Below are positions 45,148 through 53,929 of a DNA stretch of 64,000 bases, piece after piece. A program made the position numbers and the translations under genes. Location: contig NZ_JH164926.1 of the NCBI RefSeq assembly GCF_000226875.1, forward strand, positions 1,959,252 to 2,023,251, read 5' to 3'. The stretch comes from Neisseria shayeganii 871 (lineage in GTDB: Bacteria > Pseudomonadota > Gammaproteobacteria > Burkholderiales > Neisseriaceae). Numbering within the stretch: position 1 is the stretch's first letter; each line of letters starts with the position of its first letter. The notes below the pieces were generated by a model that was not told the DNA's origin, searched no databases, and saw only the letters and a list, made by a program, of their open reading frames with translations.

Positions 45148-45651
45148 TTTCTTTGATTTATCTACCAATAATGGTGAGCCTGTGCGTACCGCTCCACGAT
45201 TCGGCCTATGTGATGATGATTGTGATGAGAATAAAGAGAAGCCTGCATATTCTGATGTTGGATTTTCTGAAAAATGGATAGCAACTGTACAAAATCCAAA
45301 CAATATAGAAATTCAATTTTATGCAATTGATAAACGGATTAAAATTTTCATCACCGGGAATGAGCAAAGCCTATGTGATGGGATGCTTAGATTTTCGGAT
45401 AGTTTGTATTTAGTTGAGTTAAAAGTAAAACAAAAGAAATGGGCTTCAGAGGCTGTTGATCAGTTAAAAAATACTATTGTTTTTTAAAACAATACCATGC
45501 TAGTGAATTGGCCCAACTCCGCACTAAAAAAGCCTATGCCTGCAACCGTAAGCACCCTAATTTTCCATATTCCCGACGTGATCAAATAAGAAGATTTTAT
45601 AATGAAACCGGCTTCCGATTAGATATCCAAGCAACAATTAACATAAAGTGA
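45128..45651 (+). pseudogene. small PD-(D/E)XK-like protein, frameshifted at a T6 run
   Basis: ATG 45128 overlaps the ATPase stop by 20 bases. The frame stops at 45487 (119 residues). One extra T in the run 45480-45485 would continue it in frame to TGA 45649-45651, as FLKQYHASELAQLRTKKAYA and on to RRDQIRRFYNETGFRLDIQA, giving 174 residues. D84, E97-L-K99 and Q112 have the spacing of a PD-(D/E)XK nuclease core (LCDGMLRF, LYLVELKV, AVDQLKNT). The second part looks like genuine coding sequence. It may be a pseudogene, a slippage switch, or a sequencing error in a homopolymer. Confidence 0.65.
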
Positions 45652-45659
45652 ATTCAATC

Positions 45660-47723
45660 ATGACAAACCCGTCTCTCTTAATCGAACTCCTCACCGAAGA
45701 GCTACCCCCCAAGGCCCTCAACAACTTGGGCAACAGCCTTGCCGCTTCCATCGTCGAAGGCTTGGAAAAAGAACAATTCATCGAAGGCACAGCCGAATAT
45801 ACCGCTTACGCCTCGCCCCGCCGCTTGGCCGTACAAGTGAAAAACGTTAAAGCTGCACAGGCCGACCGCTTGGTGGTGAAAAAAGGCCCGAGCGTGGCTG
45901 CCGGCATGAAAGACGGTGCGCCTACCAAAGCGTTGGAAGGCTTTGCCCGCTCTTGCGGAACCAATATTGCCAGTCTGAAAATCGACAACGACGGCAAACA
46001 AGATGTGTATGCCTACGAATTTACCCAACAAGGCCAGCCTTTGGCGGCCTTGATCAGCGACATTTTGGCGCAAGCCGTGAAAAAGCTGCCGATTCCGAAA
46101 GTGATGCGCTGGGGCAGCAGCACACATACCTTTGTGCGTCCGGTGCATGGTTTGGTGGTCATGCACGGCACAGACACCGTACCGGCTTCGGTATTGGGTT
46201 TGGACAGCCGCAGCCACACTCTCGGCCACCGCTTCTTGAGCAGCGGCGACATCGTATTCCCAAATGCTGACAGCTATGCCGAAAAAATGCGCCATGAAGG
46301 CAAAGTGATTCCTTCGTTTGCCGAACGCAAAGCCGCCATTCAGACGGCCTTAAACGAACAGGCAGGCCGTCTGAATGCCACGGTCGCCGCCGACGAAGCC
46401 CTGCTCGACGAAGTAACCGCACTGGTGGAATGGCCGGTGGTATTGGAAGCGCAGTTTGAAGAACACTTCCTCGCCGTGCCGCAGGAATGCCTGATTCTCA
46501 CCATGCAGCAAAACCAAAAATACTTCCCGCTGCTCGATCAAAACGGCAAGCTGATGAACCGCTTCCTGCTCGTTTCCAACCTGCAAACCGAAGACCCGAG
46601 CCACATCATCCACGGCAACGAACGCGTATTGCGAGCCCGCCTGTCTGATGCCGAATTTTTCTACAAACAAGACCAAAAAGCCACGCTCGAAAGCCGCCTG
46701 CCCAAACTGGAAAACGTGGTGTACCACAACAAACTGGGCAACCAAGCCGAGCGCATCAGCCGCCTGATGAGCATCAGCGGCCACATCGCCAAAGCATTGG
46801 GGGCTGACGTTGCCGTTACCGAACGCGCAGCCCGCTTGGCCAAAGCCGACCTCGTTACCGAAATGGTCGGCGAATTTCCCGAGCTGCAAGGCACCATGGG
46901 CAAATACTACGCCCGACTTGACGGCGAAAGCCCGGAAATTGCCGATGCCGTCGAACAGCATTACCAACCCCGCTTTGCCGGCGACAAGCTACCTGAAAGC
47001 CCGGTTGCCACCGCCGTCGCCTTGGCCGACAAACTGGAAACCCTGGTCGGCATTTGGGGCATCGGCCTGATTCCCACCGGCGACAAAGACCCCTATGCCC
47101 TGCGCCGTTCCGCACTTGGCGTGTTGCGCATGTTGATGCAACACGATTTGGACATCAACGATCTGCTTCAGACGGCCTACAACAGCTTCCCGCAAGGCAA
47201 ACTCGCCGACAACACCGTTGCCGAAGTTGCCGACTTCATGCAGGCACGTTTGGCCGTGTTGCTGCAAAACGATTACCCGCAAGACATCGTTGCAGCCGTA
47301 TTGGCCAAAAAACCTAGCCGTTTAAACGACTTGGCTGCCAAACTGCAAGCTGTGGTCGCGTTCAAACAACTGCCCGAAGCAGCCGCTCTTGCCGCCGCCA
47401 ACAAGCGCGTACAGAACCTGTTGAAAAAATCCGATACCGAATTAGGCGCAGTAAACGAAAGCCTGCTGCAACAAAACGAAGAACAAGCCCTGTTTGCCGC
47501 TGCAAAAGATTTGCAGCCGAAAATCGAAGCCGCCTTGGCTGCCCAAGATTTTCAGACGGCCTTATCCGCTTTGGCTTCGGTGAAACCGCAAGTAGATGCC
47601 TTCTTCGACAATGTAATGGTAATGGCCGACGATGCCGCCGTAAAACAAAACCGCCTGAATCTGTTGAAACAACTGGCGGATTTGATGAATGCTGTGGCGG
47701 ACATTGCCAAGCTGGGTGAGTAA
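45660..47723 (+). CDS. glyS: glycyl-tRNA synthetase beta subunit
   Basis: tRNA-binding subunit of GlyRS. From ATG 45660 it has 687 residues: LLIELLTEELPPKALNNLG at the start, ATVAADEALLDEVTALVEWP and LTMQQNQKYFPLLD in the middle, and a C-terminal anticodon-binding DALR-like region (FFDNVMVMADDAAVKQNRL). Separated from glyQ by the defence island. It carries four exact Neisseria AG-DUS words and no exact eikDUS (one near-match at 46986), suggesting it was imported. Confidence 0.97.
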   Translation: MTNPSLLIELLTEELPPKALNNLGNSLAASIVEGLEKEQFIEGTAEYTAYASPRRLAVQVKNVKAAQADRLVVKKGPSVAAGMKDGAPTKALEGFARSCGTNIASLKIDNDGKQDVYAYEFTQQGQPLAALISDILAQAVKKLPIPKVMRWGSSTHTFVRPVHGLVVMHGTDTVPASVLGLDSRSHTLGHRFLSSGDIVFPNADSYAEKMRHEGKVIPSFAERKAAIQTALNEQAGRLNATVAADEALLDEVTALVEWPVVLEAQFEEHFLAVPQECLILTMQQNQKYFPLLDQNGKLMNRFLLVSNLQTEDPSHIIHGNERVLRARLSDAEFFYKQDQKATLESRLPKLENVVYHNKLGNQAERISRLMSISGHIAKALGADVAVTERAARLAKADLVTEMVGEFPELQGTMGKYYARLDGESPEIADAVEQHYQPRFAGDKLPESPVATAVALADKLETLVGIWGIGLIPTGDKDPYALRRSALGVLRMLMQHDLDINDLLQTAYNSFPQGKLADNTVAEVADFMQARLAVLLQNDYPQDIVAAVLAKKPSRLNDLAAKLQAVVAFKQLPEAAALAAANKRVQNLLKKSDTELGAVNESLLQQNEEQALFAAAKDLQPKIEAALAAQDFQTALSALASVKPQVDAFFDNVMVMADDAAVKQNRLNLLKQLADLMNAVADIAKLGE
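46339..46375. repeat. Neisseria-type AG-DUS words inside glyS
   Basis: TTCAGACGGCCT at 46339-46350 and AGGCCGTCTGAA at 46364-46375, an inverted pair within the coding sequence. Two more exact copies lie at 47167-47178 and 47551-47562. These are the AG-DUS of the genus Neisseria; I see none elsewhere in the window. Confidence 0.9.
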
Positions 47724-47750
47724 ACCGGCACACCGCCCAAGCACACCGGC

Positions 47751-47780
47751 AGGCTACCTGAAACCGCTTTCAGGTGGCCT
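47751..47780 (+). terminator. inverted uptake-sequence pair after glyS
   Basis: AGGCTACCTGAAA (47751-47763) and TTTCAGGTGGCCT (47768-47780, one mismatch) with a 4-base loop, 27 bases past the stop. Confidence 0.65.
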
Positions 47781-47864
47781 GCTCCGCCATCGGCCCGGCC
47801 GCCGCCCATCCGCTATATAATGGCAGCCGTTCCGTCCAGCGTCCCACAGGCTACCCGAATCCCC

Positions 47865-48302
47865 ATGCATTACGACCACATCAGCTTCCATCTCGACGAA
47901 AACTATCCCCCCGGGCTACCTGAAAGCCACGCCGCCCACCACATGGGCTACTACTACGCCTGGGCGGCATCGCAAAACCTGCACAGCCCTGCCGCTGCCG
48001 CCCTGCCCGGCTTCAGCCAACTGCAAAACGGCACCCTCTCCGGCACAGACTTCGTGCTGAAACAGCTGGGCGGCGGCTTGGACGAAACCTGCTTCAACGA
48101 TTTGGGCAAGCGCTTCACCCTCTATTACTACTACGACGAAGAAGAGGGCTACGGCAAATTCATCGAAGATTATTTCCAAACCCTCGGCTTGGAAAACAAC
48201 CGCGATTTCTACCGCACCCCAGACAGCCGCAGCCAGCAGGCAAAACTCAATGCCGCTTTTCAGGTAGCCTTCGAGCGTTGGCAGCAATCTTTGGCGGACT
48301 GA
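47865..48302 (+). CDS. conserved hypothetical protein (DUF7832-like)
   Basis: 145 residues from ATG 47865, acidic and soluble. MHYDHISFHLDENYPPGLPE followed by HHMGYYYAWA resembles an uncharacterised bacterial family in which this His/Tyr-rich start is conserved. The centre has YYYYDEEEGYGKFIEDYF. It contains two eikDUS words in its coding sequence. No catalytic motif I can defend. It is followed 5 bases later by a glycosyltransferase but may be unrelated in function. Confidence 0.75.
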   Translation: MHYDHISFHLDENYPPGLPESHAAHHMGYYYAWAASQNLHSPAAAALPGFSQLQNGTLSGTDFVLKQLGGGLDETCFNDLGKRFTLYYYYDEEEGYGKFIEDYFQTLGLENNRDFYRTPDSRSQQAKLNAAFQVAFERWQQSLAD

Positions 48303-48307
48303 TCCAT

Positions 48308-49117
48308 ATGTTGCACAACCACGTCATCAGCCTCAGCCACGCCCACACACGGCGCAGCCACATCCGGCAAGAATTCGGGCGGCAGCAGATTCCCTTCCAC
48401 TTTTTCGACGCCCTCACGCCTGCCGATTTGACCTCTGTCGCCCCCCGCTTACTGCCGAATGTGCAGGCAAGCCTGCTCAGCCCGATCGAGCAGGCCTGCC
48501 TCATGAGCCATGTTTCGCTGTGGCAGCGGTGTCTCGATGAAGACCTGCCCTACATCGCCATTTTCGAAGACGATATTTTCTTGGGCAAACAAGCCGATGC
48601 TTTCTTGACCCGCTCCGGCTGGTTGCACGCACTGCAACCGCAGCATCAGGCTTTTGCCGTCCACCTGGAAACCGTCTATCAAGCCTGCCGCTGCAGCGCC
48701 AGCCGCATACCGCCGCATGCCGGCCGCGCCCTGCTGCGGCTGCGCAGCTTCCACTACGGCGCCGGCGCCTATATCCTTTCCCAAGCCGCGGCACGCTGGC
48801 TGCTGGCCTATGTGCGCCGCCTGCCCGCCCAAGACGTCGACCCGGTGGATGCCATTTTGTTCGACCATTTGGTTTCCAGCCGCCCTCTGGCCGTTTACCA
48901 AATGCAGCCCGCCCTCTGCATCCAAGACATCATCCTCCATCCCGCCACCCAACAGCAGTTCGGCAGCCAAATGGAGGCAGAACGGGCCAAACAGCCTAAA
49001 CCGAAAGCCCAGCGCACCCTCCGTCACAAACTGCAGCGGGAAATCGGCCGCCTCCGCCGCAAATGGCACCGTTTCCGCTACCGAAACCTGCCCCTGCAAA
49101 CCATCCCGTTCGAATAA
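48308..49117 (+). CDS. glycosyltransferase family 25 (LOS-type)
   Basis: 269 residues from ATG 48308. LHNHVISLSHAHTRRSHIRQ at the start and IFEDDIFLGKQAD, the acidic donor-binding motif, are typical of GT25 enzymes (LgtB/LgtE/Lex1-like) that add sugars, often galactose, to lipooligosaccharide at the inner membrane. The C-terminus is basic (KLQREIGRLRRKWHRFRYR), consistent with membrane association. Sugar specificity cannot be read. Confidence 0.88.
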   Translation: MLHNHVISLSHAHTRRSHIRQEFGRQQIPFHFFDALTPADLTSVAPRLLPNVQASLLSPIEQACLMSHVSLWQRCLDEDLPYIAIFEDDIFLGKQADAFLTRSGWLHALQPQHQAFAVHLETVYQACRCSASRIPPHAGRALLRLRSFHYGAGAYILSQAAARWLLAYVRRLPAQDVDPVDAILFDHLVSSRPLAVYQMQPALCIQDIILHPATQQQFGSQMEAERAKQPKPKAQRTLRHKLQREIGRLRRKWHRFRYRNLPLQTIPFE

Positions 49118-49118
49118 T

Positions 49119-50951
49119 ATGCACACACCTACAATTGCCGTACTCTACATCGCCACCGGCCGCTACACGGTGTTTTGGGAGCCGTTCTATCAGAGTGCCG
49201 AACGCTTCCTGCTGACCGACTGCCGCAAACACTATTTCCTGTTTACCGACAGCCCCGAACCGCTGGCCGGAGAGGCTGAAGGCAAGGTAACGCGCATCCA
49301 CCAAAACAAACTCGGCTGGCCTTACGATACCCTGATGCGTTTTGAAATGTTTCTCGGCATCAAAGCACAGCTGGCGGCTTACGACTTCATCTATTTTTTC
49401 AACGGCAACACCGAATTGCTCAGTCCGGTCAGCCGGGAAGACCTGTTGCCGCTGCAGGCGCACGAAAACTTGGTGGCCGCACGCCAACCGCACATTACCC
49501 ATCTGAGCGCCGACGAATTTCCTTACGAGCGCAACCCGAAATCCACCGCCTGCATCCCCCGCGGCCAAGGCCGGTATTATTTTACCGGAGCGCTCAACGG
49601 TGGCCGCGCTGCTGCCTATTTGGCCATGTGCGAAACCCTGAACCGGCATATCCAACAAGACTTGGACAAAAACGTCATCGCCCTGTGGCACGACGAAAGC
49701 CAGCTCAACCGCTACCTGCTCGACCGCAACGATGTCAAAATCCTGCCGCGCTATTTCACCCGCGGCGAAACCGAACCGTGGAAGCAGAACGCCAAAGTCA
49801 TGTTTTCCGACAAAACCCATTACCGCTTCGGCGGCCATGCCTATCTGCGCGGCGAGAGCGAGCAGAAAATCAGCCGCGAAGAGTGGGAGGCCGAATACCG
49901 CGTACCCGCCGATGTGGCCGCCACCGCCCGCCAACCGCACACCGTTTTCGCCACCGACGCCAAATGGAAACGCCGGGTGGACGCCTGCAACCGGCGGCCG
50001 TGGAAAATCTTATACAAAGGCTTGGTACCCAAGCCGGTGCGCAACCGCCTGAACAAAAAAGCCCAGTTGGCCCAACAGCGGCATGTGGCCGCCTGCTGGG
50101 AGCGTTTTTTAAAAGCCTACTTCTACGGCATCCTCGAATCTTTTTCCCTGCAGCCGAAACAAGACCTGCGCGGGCGCAAAATCATCTGGCAATATTGGGG
50201 GCAAGGCGCGGATGCAGCCGATTTGCCCGACATCGTGCGCCTGTGTTTCCACTCCGTCGAACAGCACAAAGGCGATTACGACATCATCCGCTTGGACGAC
50301 GGCAACGTCAGAGACTATGTCGATTTTCCCGACTTCGTTTGGGAAAAGCGGCACAACCCCGAATTCAAACACGCCTTCTTTGCCGATCTGCTCCGCCTTG
50401 CCCTGCTCGACCTCTACGGCGGCGCTTGGCTGGACGCCACCATCCTGCTGACCGCCCCGCTGCCGGAAGGCTACCTGAAAGATGCTGGCTTTTTTATGTT
50501 CCAACGCGATCCCGCCGCCGCAGACCAAGCCGCGTGGGAAAAACTGAATGCCGACTACTTCGGCTGGCAACCTAACCATAAAGTGAGCGTCCTCAACAGC
50601 TTCATCATGGCTCACCCCGGCAACACCGTCATCCACACCTGTCTGGATCTGCTGCTGAACTTTTGGAAAACCCAAAACCGCATCCCGCACTACTTCTTTT
50701 TCCAGATCATGTTCCACGAACTGATGCGCCTGTATTTTGCCGACCGCCAATGCCCGCTGGCGGACGACACCCTGCCCCACCTCCTCTACCGCCAAATACA
50801 GCAGCCCTTCGATGCCGGCCGATTTGCCGACATCACCCGCCGCTGCGGCGTACACAAACTGAGCTACCTGAAACACTGCCCGCCCGGCTCGTTCTACCAC
50901 CACCTGCGCACCGAAGCCGGCCTGCCGCCCGCAAACGCCAACGGACACTGA
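49119..50951 (+). CDS. bifunctional GT6-GT32 glycosyltransferase fusion
   Basis: 610 residues from ATG 49119, one base after the previous stop. The N-terminal domain (1-275) is GT6-like: IAVLYIATGRYTVFWEPFYQ, FLFTDSPEP, FFNGNTELL (the NXN motif that replaces DXD in bacterial GT6), FTGALNGG and LWHDESQLNRYLL. GT6 includes the ABO blood-group and alpha-1,3-galactose enzymes. A basic linker follows. The C-terminal domain (about 340-610) is GT32-like, with KIIWQYWGQG, FADLLRLALLDLYGGAWLDA and DXD replaced by LDA-T. It should extend a surface glycan with two sugars. Confidence 0.82.
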   Translation: MHTPTIAVLYIATGRYTVFWEPFYQSAERFLLTDCRKHYFLFTDSPEPLAGEAEGKVTRIHQNKLGWPYDTLMRFEMFLGIKAQLAAYDFIYFFNGNTELLSPVSREDLLPLQAHENLVAARQPHITHLSADEFPYERNPKSTACIPRGQGRYYFTGALNGGRAAAYLAMCETLNRHIQQDLDKNVIALWHDESQLNRYLLDRNDVKILPRYFTRGETEPWKQNAKVMFSDKTHYRFGGHAYLRGESEQKISREEWEAEYRVPADVAATARQPHTVFATDAKWKRRVDACNRRPWKILYKGLVPKPVRNRLNKKAQLAQQRHVAACWERFLKAYFYGILESFSLQPKQDLRGRKIIWQYWGQGADAADLPDIVRLCFHSVEQHKGDYDIIRLDDGNVRDYVDFPDFVWEKRHNPEFKHAFFADLLRLALLDLYGGAWLDATILLTAPLPEGYLKDAGFFMFQRDPAAADQAAWEKLNADYFGWQPNHKVSVLNSFIMAHPGNTVIHTCLDLLLNFWKTQNRIPHYFFFQIMFHELMRLYFADRQCPLADDTLPHLLYRQIQQPFDAGRFADITRRCGVHKLSYLKHCPPGSFYHHLRTEAGLPPANANGH

Positions 50952-50954
50952 GCC

Positions 50955-52004
50955 ATGCACATCCTCGTTACCGGCGGCGCCGGCTTTATCGGCTCCGCCC
51001 TCGTCCACCACCTCATCCGCCACACCGAACACCGCGTGGTAAATGTGGACAAACTCACCTACGCCGGCAATCCCGCCTCTTTGGCCGAGGTTGCCGACCA
51101 TCCGCGTTACGCTTTCGAGCAGGCAGACATCTGCGATGCTGCCGCCCTCGGCCGCATTTTTGCCGCCCACCGGCCCGATGCCGTGATGCACCTGGCCGCC
51201 GAAAGTCATGTTGACCGCTCGATTCACGGCCCCGCCGCTTTTATCGACACCAATTTGGTCGGCACCTACACCCTGCTGGAAGCCGCTCGCGCCTATTGGC
51301 AGGGGCTACCTGAAAGCCAGCAAACTACTTTCCGCTTCCACCACATTTCCACCGACGAGGTGTATGGCGATGCCGAAGGCCGCAGCCAGCCATCCGCCGA
51401 AAGCGACCCCTATGCCCCCAGCAGCCCGTATGCGGCCGCCAAAGCCGGCAGCGACCATCTGGTACGCGCCTGGCACCGTACCTACGGTCTGCCCGTTGTG
51501 CTCAGCCACAGCAGCAACAACTACGGCCCGCGCCAGTTTCCGGAAAAACTGATTCCGCGTATCATCCTGAATGCCCTGCACGGCCTGCCGCTGCCCCTCT
51601 ACGGCGACGGCCGCCAGTGCCGCGACTGGCTGTTTGTGGAAGACCACGTCCGCGCCTTGCTGCAGGTGCTAAACCAAGGCCGCATCGGTCATAGCTACCA
51701 CATCGGCAGCGGCTGCGAAGCGGAAAATCTCGAAGTGGTACACACCGTTTGCGCTCTGCTGGAAGAGCTGGCGCCACAGAAACCTGCAGGCGTATCCCGC
51801 TATGCCGACCTGATTGCCTTCGTTGCCGACCGCCCCGGCCACGACCGCCGTTATGCCTTAGACAGCAGCAAAATCCGCAGCGAATTGGGCTGGCAGCCGC
51901 AATACGGCTTGGCCGACGGCCTGCGCCAAACCGTCGGCTGGTATTTGGCCAACCCGTCTTGGTGGCGGCCGCTGTGGCACCAAGCCGCCGTATCAGACAC
52001 TTAG
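50955..52004 (+). CDS. rfbB: dTDP-glucose 4,6-dehydratase
   Basis: Converts dTDP-glucose to dTDP-4-keto-6-deoxyglucose. 349 residues: NAD-binding [33 protein letters not shown], catalytic YAAAK and [14 protein letters not shown]. Three bases after the glycosyltransferase fusion. Contains an eikDUS (51303). Confidence 0.96.
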   Translation: MHILVTGGAGFIGSALVHHLIRHTEHRVVNVDKLTYAGNPASLAEVADHPRYAFEQADICDAAALGRIFAAHRPDAVMHLAAESHVDRSIHGPAAFIDTNLVGTYTLLEAARAYWQGLPESQQTTFRFHHISTDEVYGDAEGRSQPSAESDPYAPSSPYAAAKAGSDHLVRAWHRTYGLPVVLSHSSNNYGPRQFPEKLIPRIILNALHGLPLPLYGDGRQCRDWLFVEDHVRALLQVLNQGRIGHSYHIGSGCEAENLEVVHTVCALLEELAPQKPAGVSRYADLIAFVADRPGHDRRYALDSSKIRSELGWQPQYGLADGLRQTVGWYLANPSWWRPLWHQAAVSDT

Positions 52005-52062
52005 CGCCAAGAAGCACCCCTGCCCACACATTTTCCCTGTCTCAACCTCCAGGAGTCCTGCC

Positions 52063-52425
52063 ATGTCTGCCCGCTTTTTACACACCGTTTTAGTACTCGG
52101 CCTCACACTCGGCGCCGCCGCCTGTGCGACATCTTCTAATAAAACCGGCCCGGCACCGAAACCGCAAACACAGCAGGCCGACGGCAGCAGCATCGAGCGG
52201 GCGGTGGTCATCCGCGAAGACGACACCCGCCGCGGCATCGCCGCCGAAAACCGCTGGATTCAGACCAACCTGCCCGGCTGCCGCAAAACCGGACAAGCCC
52301 TGCTCCAGCACAACGGTGGCATTTACGACCAAATCCGCCTGCGTTGCGCCAACGGCCAAACCCGCGCCGTCTATTTCGACATCCGCCACTTCTTCGGCAA
52401 AATCGACGGCCGTCCGCTGATGTAG
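52063..52425 (+). CDS. hypothetical lipoprotein
   Basis: 120 residues. Signal peptide with lipobox LGAAAC, so Cys21 should be lipidated. It has a short polar linker and then a compact domain with two cysteines (PGCRKTG, RLRCANG) that could form a disulfide. No family recognised. It lies between rfbB and rfbA on the same strand, with AGGAG upstream of the ATG. Confidence 0.75.
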   Translation: MSARFLHTVLVLGLTLGAAACATSSNKTGPAPKPQTQQADGSSIERAVVIREDDTRRGIAAENRWIQTNLPGCRKTGQALLQHNGGIYDQIRLRCANGQTRAVYFDIRHFFGKIDGRPLM

Positions 52426-52470
52426 AACGGCTGCATCCTGCTTTCAGGTAGCCCACTGCCCAAGGTATTT

Positions 52471-53340
52471 ATGAAAGGCATTCTGCTCGCCGGCGGCGCC
52501 GGCACACGGCTGCACCCCACCACCCGCGGCGTTTCCAAACAACTGCTGCCGGTGTACGACAAACCGATGGTGTACTACCCGCTGTCGGTGTTGATGCTGG
52601 CCGGCATCCGCGAAGTGCTGCTCATCACCACCGCCGAAGACCAAGCCGCCTTCCGCCGCCTGCTCGGCGACGGCAGCGGTTTCGGTATCCGCCTCGAATA
52701 TGCCGTACAGGCGCGGCCGGAAGGCTTGGCGCAAGCGCTGATCATCGGCGAACACTTTCTCGACGGCGGCCCTGCCTGCCTGATCTTGGGCGACAATATT
52801 TTTTACGGCCAATCGTTTACCCAAACCCTGCGCCGGGCAGCGGCCAGAACACACGGCGCCACCGTGTTCGCCTATCAGGTGAAAGACCCCGAACGATTCG
52901 GCGTGCTGGCTTTCAACGAGCAGAACCAGCCTGTTTCCATCGAAGAAAAACCGGCCCGTCCGCCGTCCAACTGGGCGGTAACCGGCCTCTATTTCTACGA
53001 CTGCCGCGCACCCGAATTCGCCAAACAGCTGCGCCCCTCCGCACGCGGCGAACTGGAAATCACCGACCTCAACCGCCTGTATCTGGCCGACGGCTCGCTG
53101 CAGGTAGAACGCCTCGGCCGCGGCTTTGCCTGGCTGGACACCGGCACCCACGAGAGCCTGCACGAAGCCGCCTCTTTCGTGAAAGCCATCGAAAACGTGC
53201 AAAACCTTCAGGTAGCCTGTTTGGAAGAAATCGCCTGGCGCAACGGCTGGTTGGACACGGCACAAATACGCACACTGGCCGCCGGCATGGGACAAAATGC
53301 CTACGCCCGCCATCTGCTGCGTTTGGTCGGCGGCGGCTGA
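52471..53340 (+). CDS. rfbA: glucose-1-phosphate thymidylyltransferase
   Basis: Makes dTDP-glucose from dTTP and glucose 1-phosphate. 289 residues: [50 protein letters not shown] and [25 protein letters not shown] nine bases before the ATG. Between rfbB and rfbC. Confidence 0.97.
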   Translation: MKGILLAGGAGTRLHPTTRGVSKQLLPVYDKPMVYYPLSVLMLAGIREVLLITTAEDQAAFRRLLGDGSGFGIRLEYAVQARPEGLAQALIIGEHFLDGGPACLILGDNIFYGQSFTQTLRRAAARTHGATVFAYQVKDPERFGVLAFNEQNQPVSIEEKPARPPSNWAVTGLYFYDCRAPEFAKQLRPSARGELEITDLNRLYLADGSLQVERLGRGFAWLDTGTHESLHEAASFVKAIENVQNLQVACLEEIAWRNGWLDTAQIRTLAAGMGQNAYARHLLRLVGGG

Positions 53341-53378
53341 CGCCCCACTCCATCTAACCTTTGCTTTCAGGTAGCCTG

Positions 53379-53921
53379 ATGCGCCTTCTCCCTGCTTCCC
53401 TGCCCGACATCAAAATCCTCCAGCCGCAAATCTTGGGCGACGAACGCGGCTGGTTTGCCGAAACCTTCCGCGCCGACTGGTTTCGCACCCATGTGTGCGA
53501 CTGCACCTTCGTGCAGGAAAACCACTCCCGATCCGCCGCCGGCGTGCTGCGCGGCCTGCACTACCAATCGGCCAACCCGCAGGGCAAACTGGTGCGCGTG
53601 ATTCGAGGCGCAGTGTTTGACGTGGCGGTGGATTTGCGTAAAAGCTCGCCCGACTTCGGCCGCTGGTGCGGCACCGTTTTATCGGCCGAAAACCGCCTAC
53701 AGCAATGGATTCCGCCCGGATTCGCCCACGGCTTCTGCGTATTGGGCGAGGGCGCGGAATTTGTCTATCAATGCACGGACTATTACAATCCGCACGCCGA
53801 GCACACCCTGCTTTGGAACGACCCCACCCTCGGCATTGACTGGCCGCTGGCCGGACGGCCGCTTTTGTCGGCCAAAGACCGTGCCGGCACCCCTTTTGCC
53901 CAAGCCGTCTGTTTTGATTGA
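53379..53921 (+). CDS. rfbC: dTDP-4-dehydrorhamnose 3,5-epimerase
   Basis: Epimerises the 4-keto sugar made by RfbB. From ATG 53379 it has 180 residues: DERGWFAETFRADWF, QENHSRSAAGVLRGLHYQ with catalytic His, VDLRKSSP and IPPGFAHGFCVL. An eikDUS (53365-53377) ends one base before the ATG; its AGGT is the only ribosome-site-like sequence. Confidence 0.95.
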   Translation: MRLLPASLPDIKILQPQILGDERGWFAETFRADWFRTHVCDCTFVQENHSRSAAGVLRGLHYQSANPQGKLVRVIRGAVFDVAVDLRKSSPDFGRWCGTVLSAENRLQQWIPPGFAHGFCVLGEGAEFVYQCTDYYNPHAEHTLLWNDPTLGIDWPLAGRPLLSAKDRAGTPFAQAVCFD

Positions 53922-53929
53922 GCCTGCTC

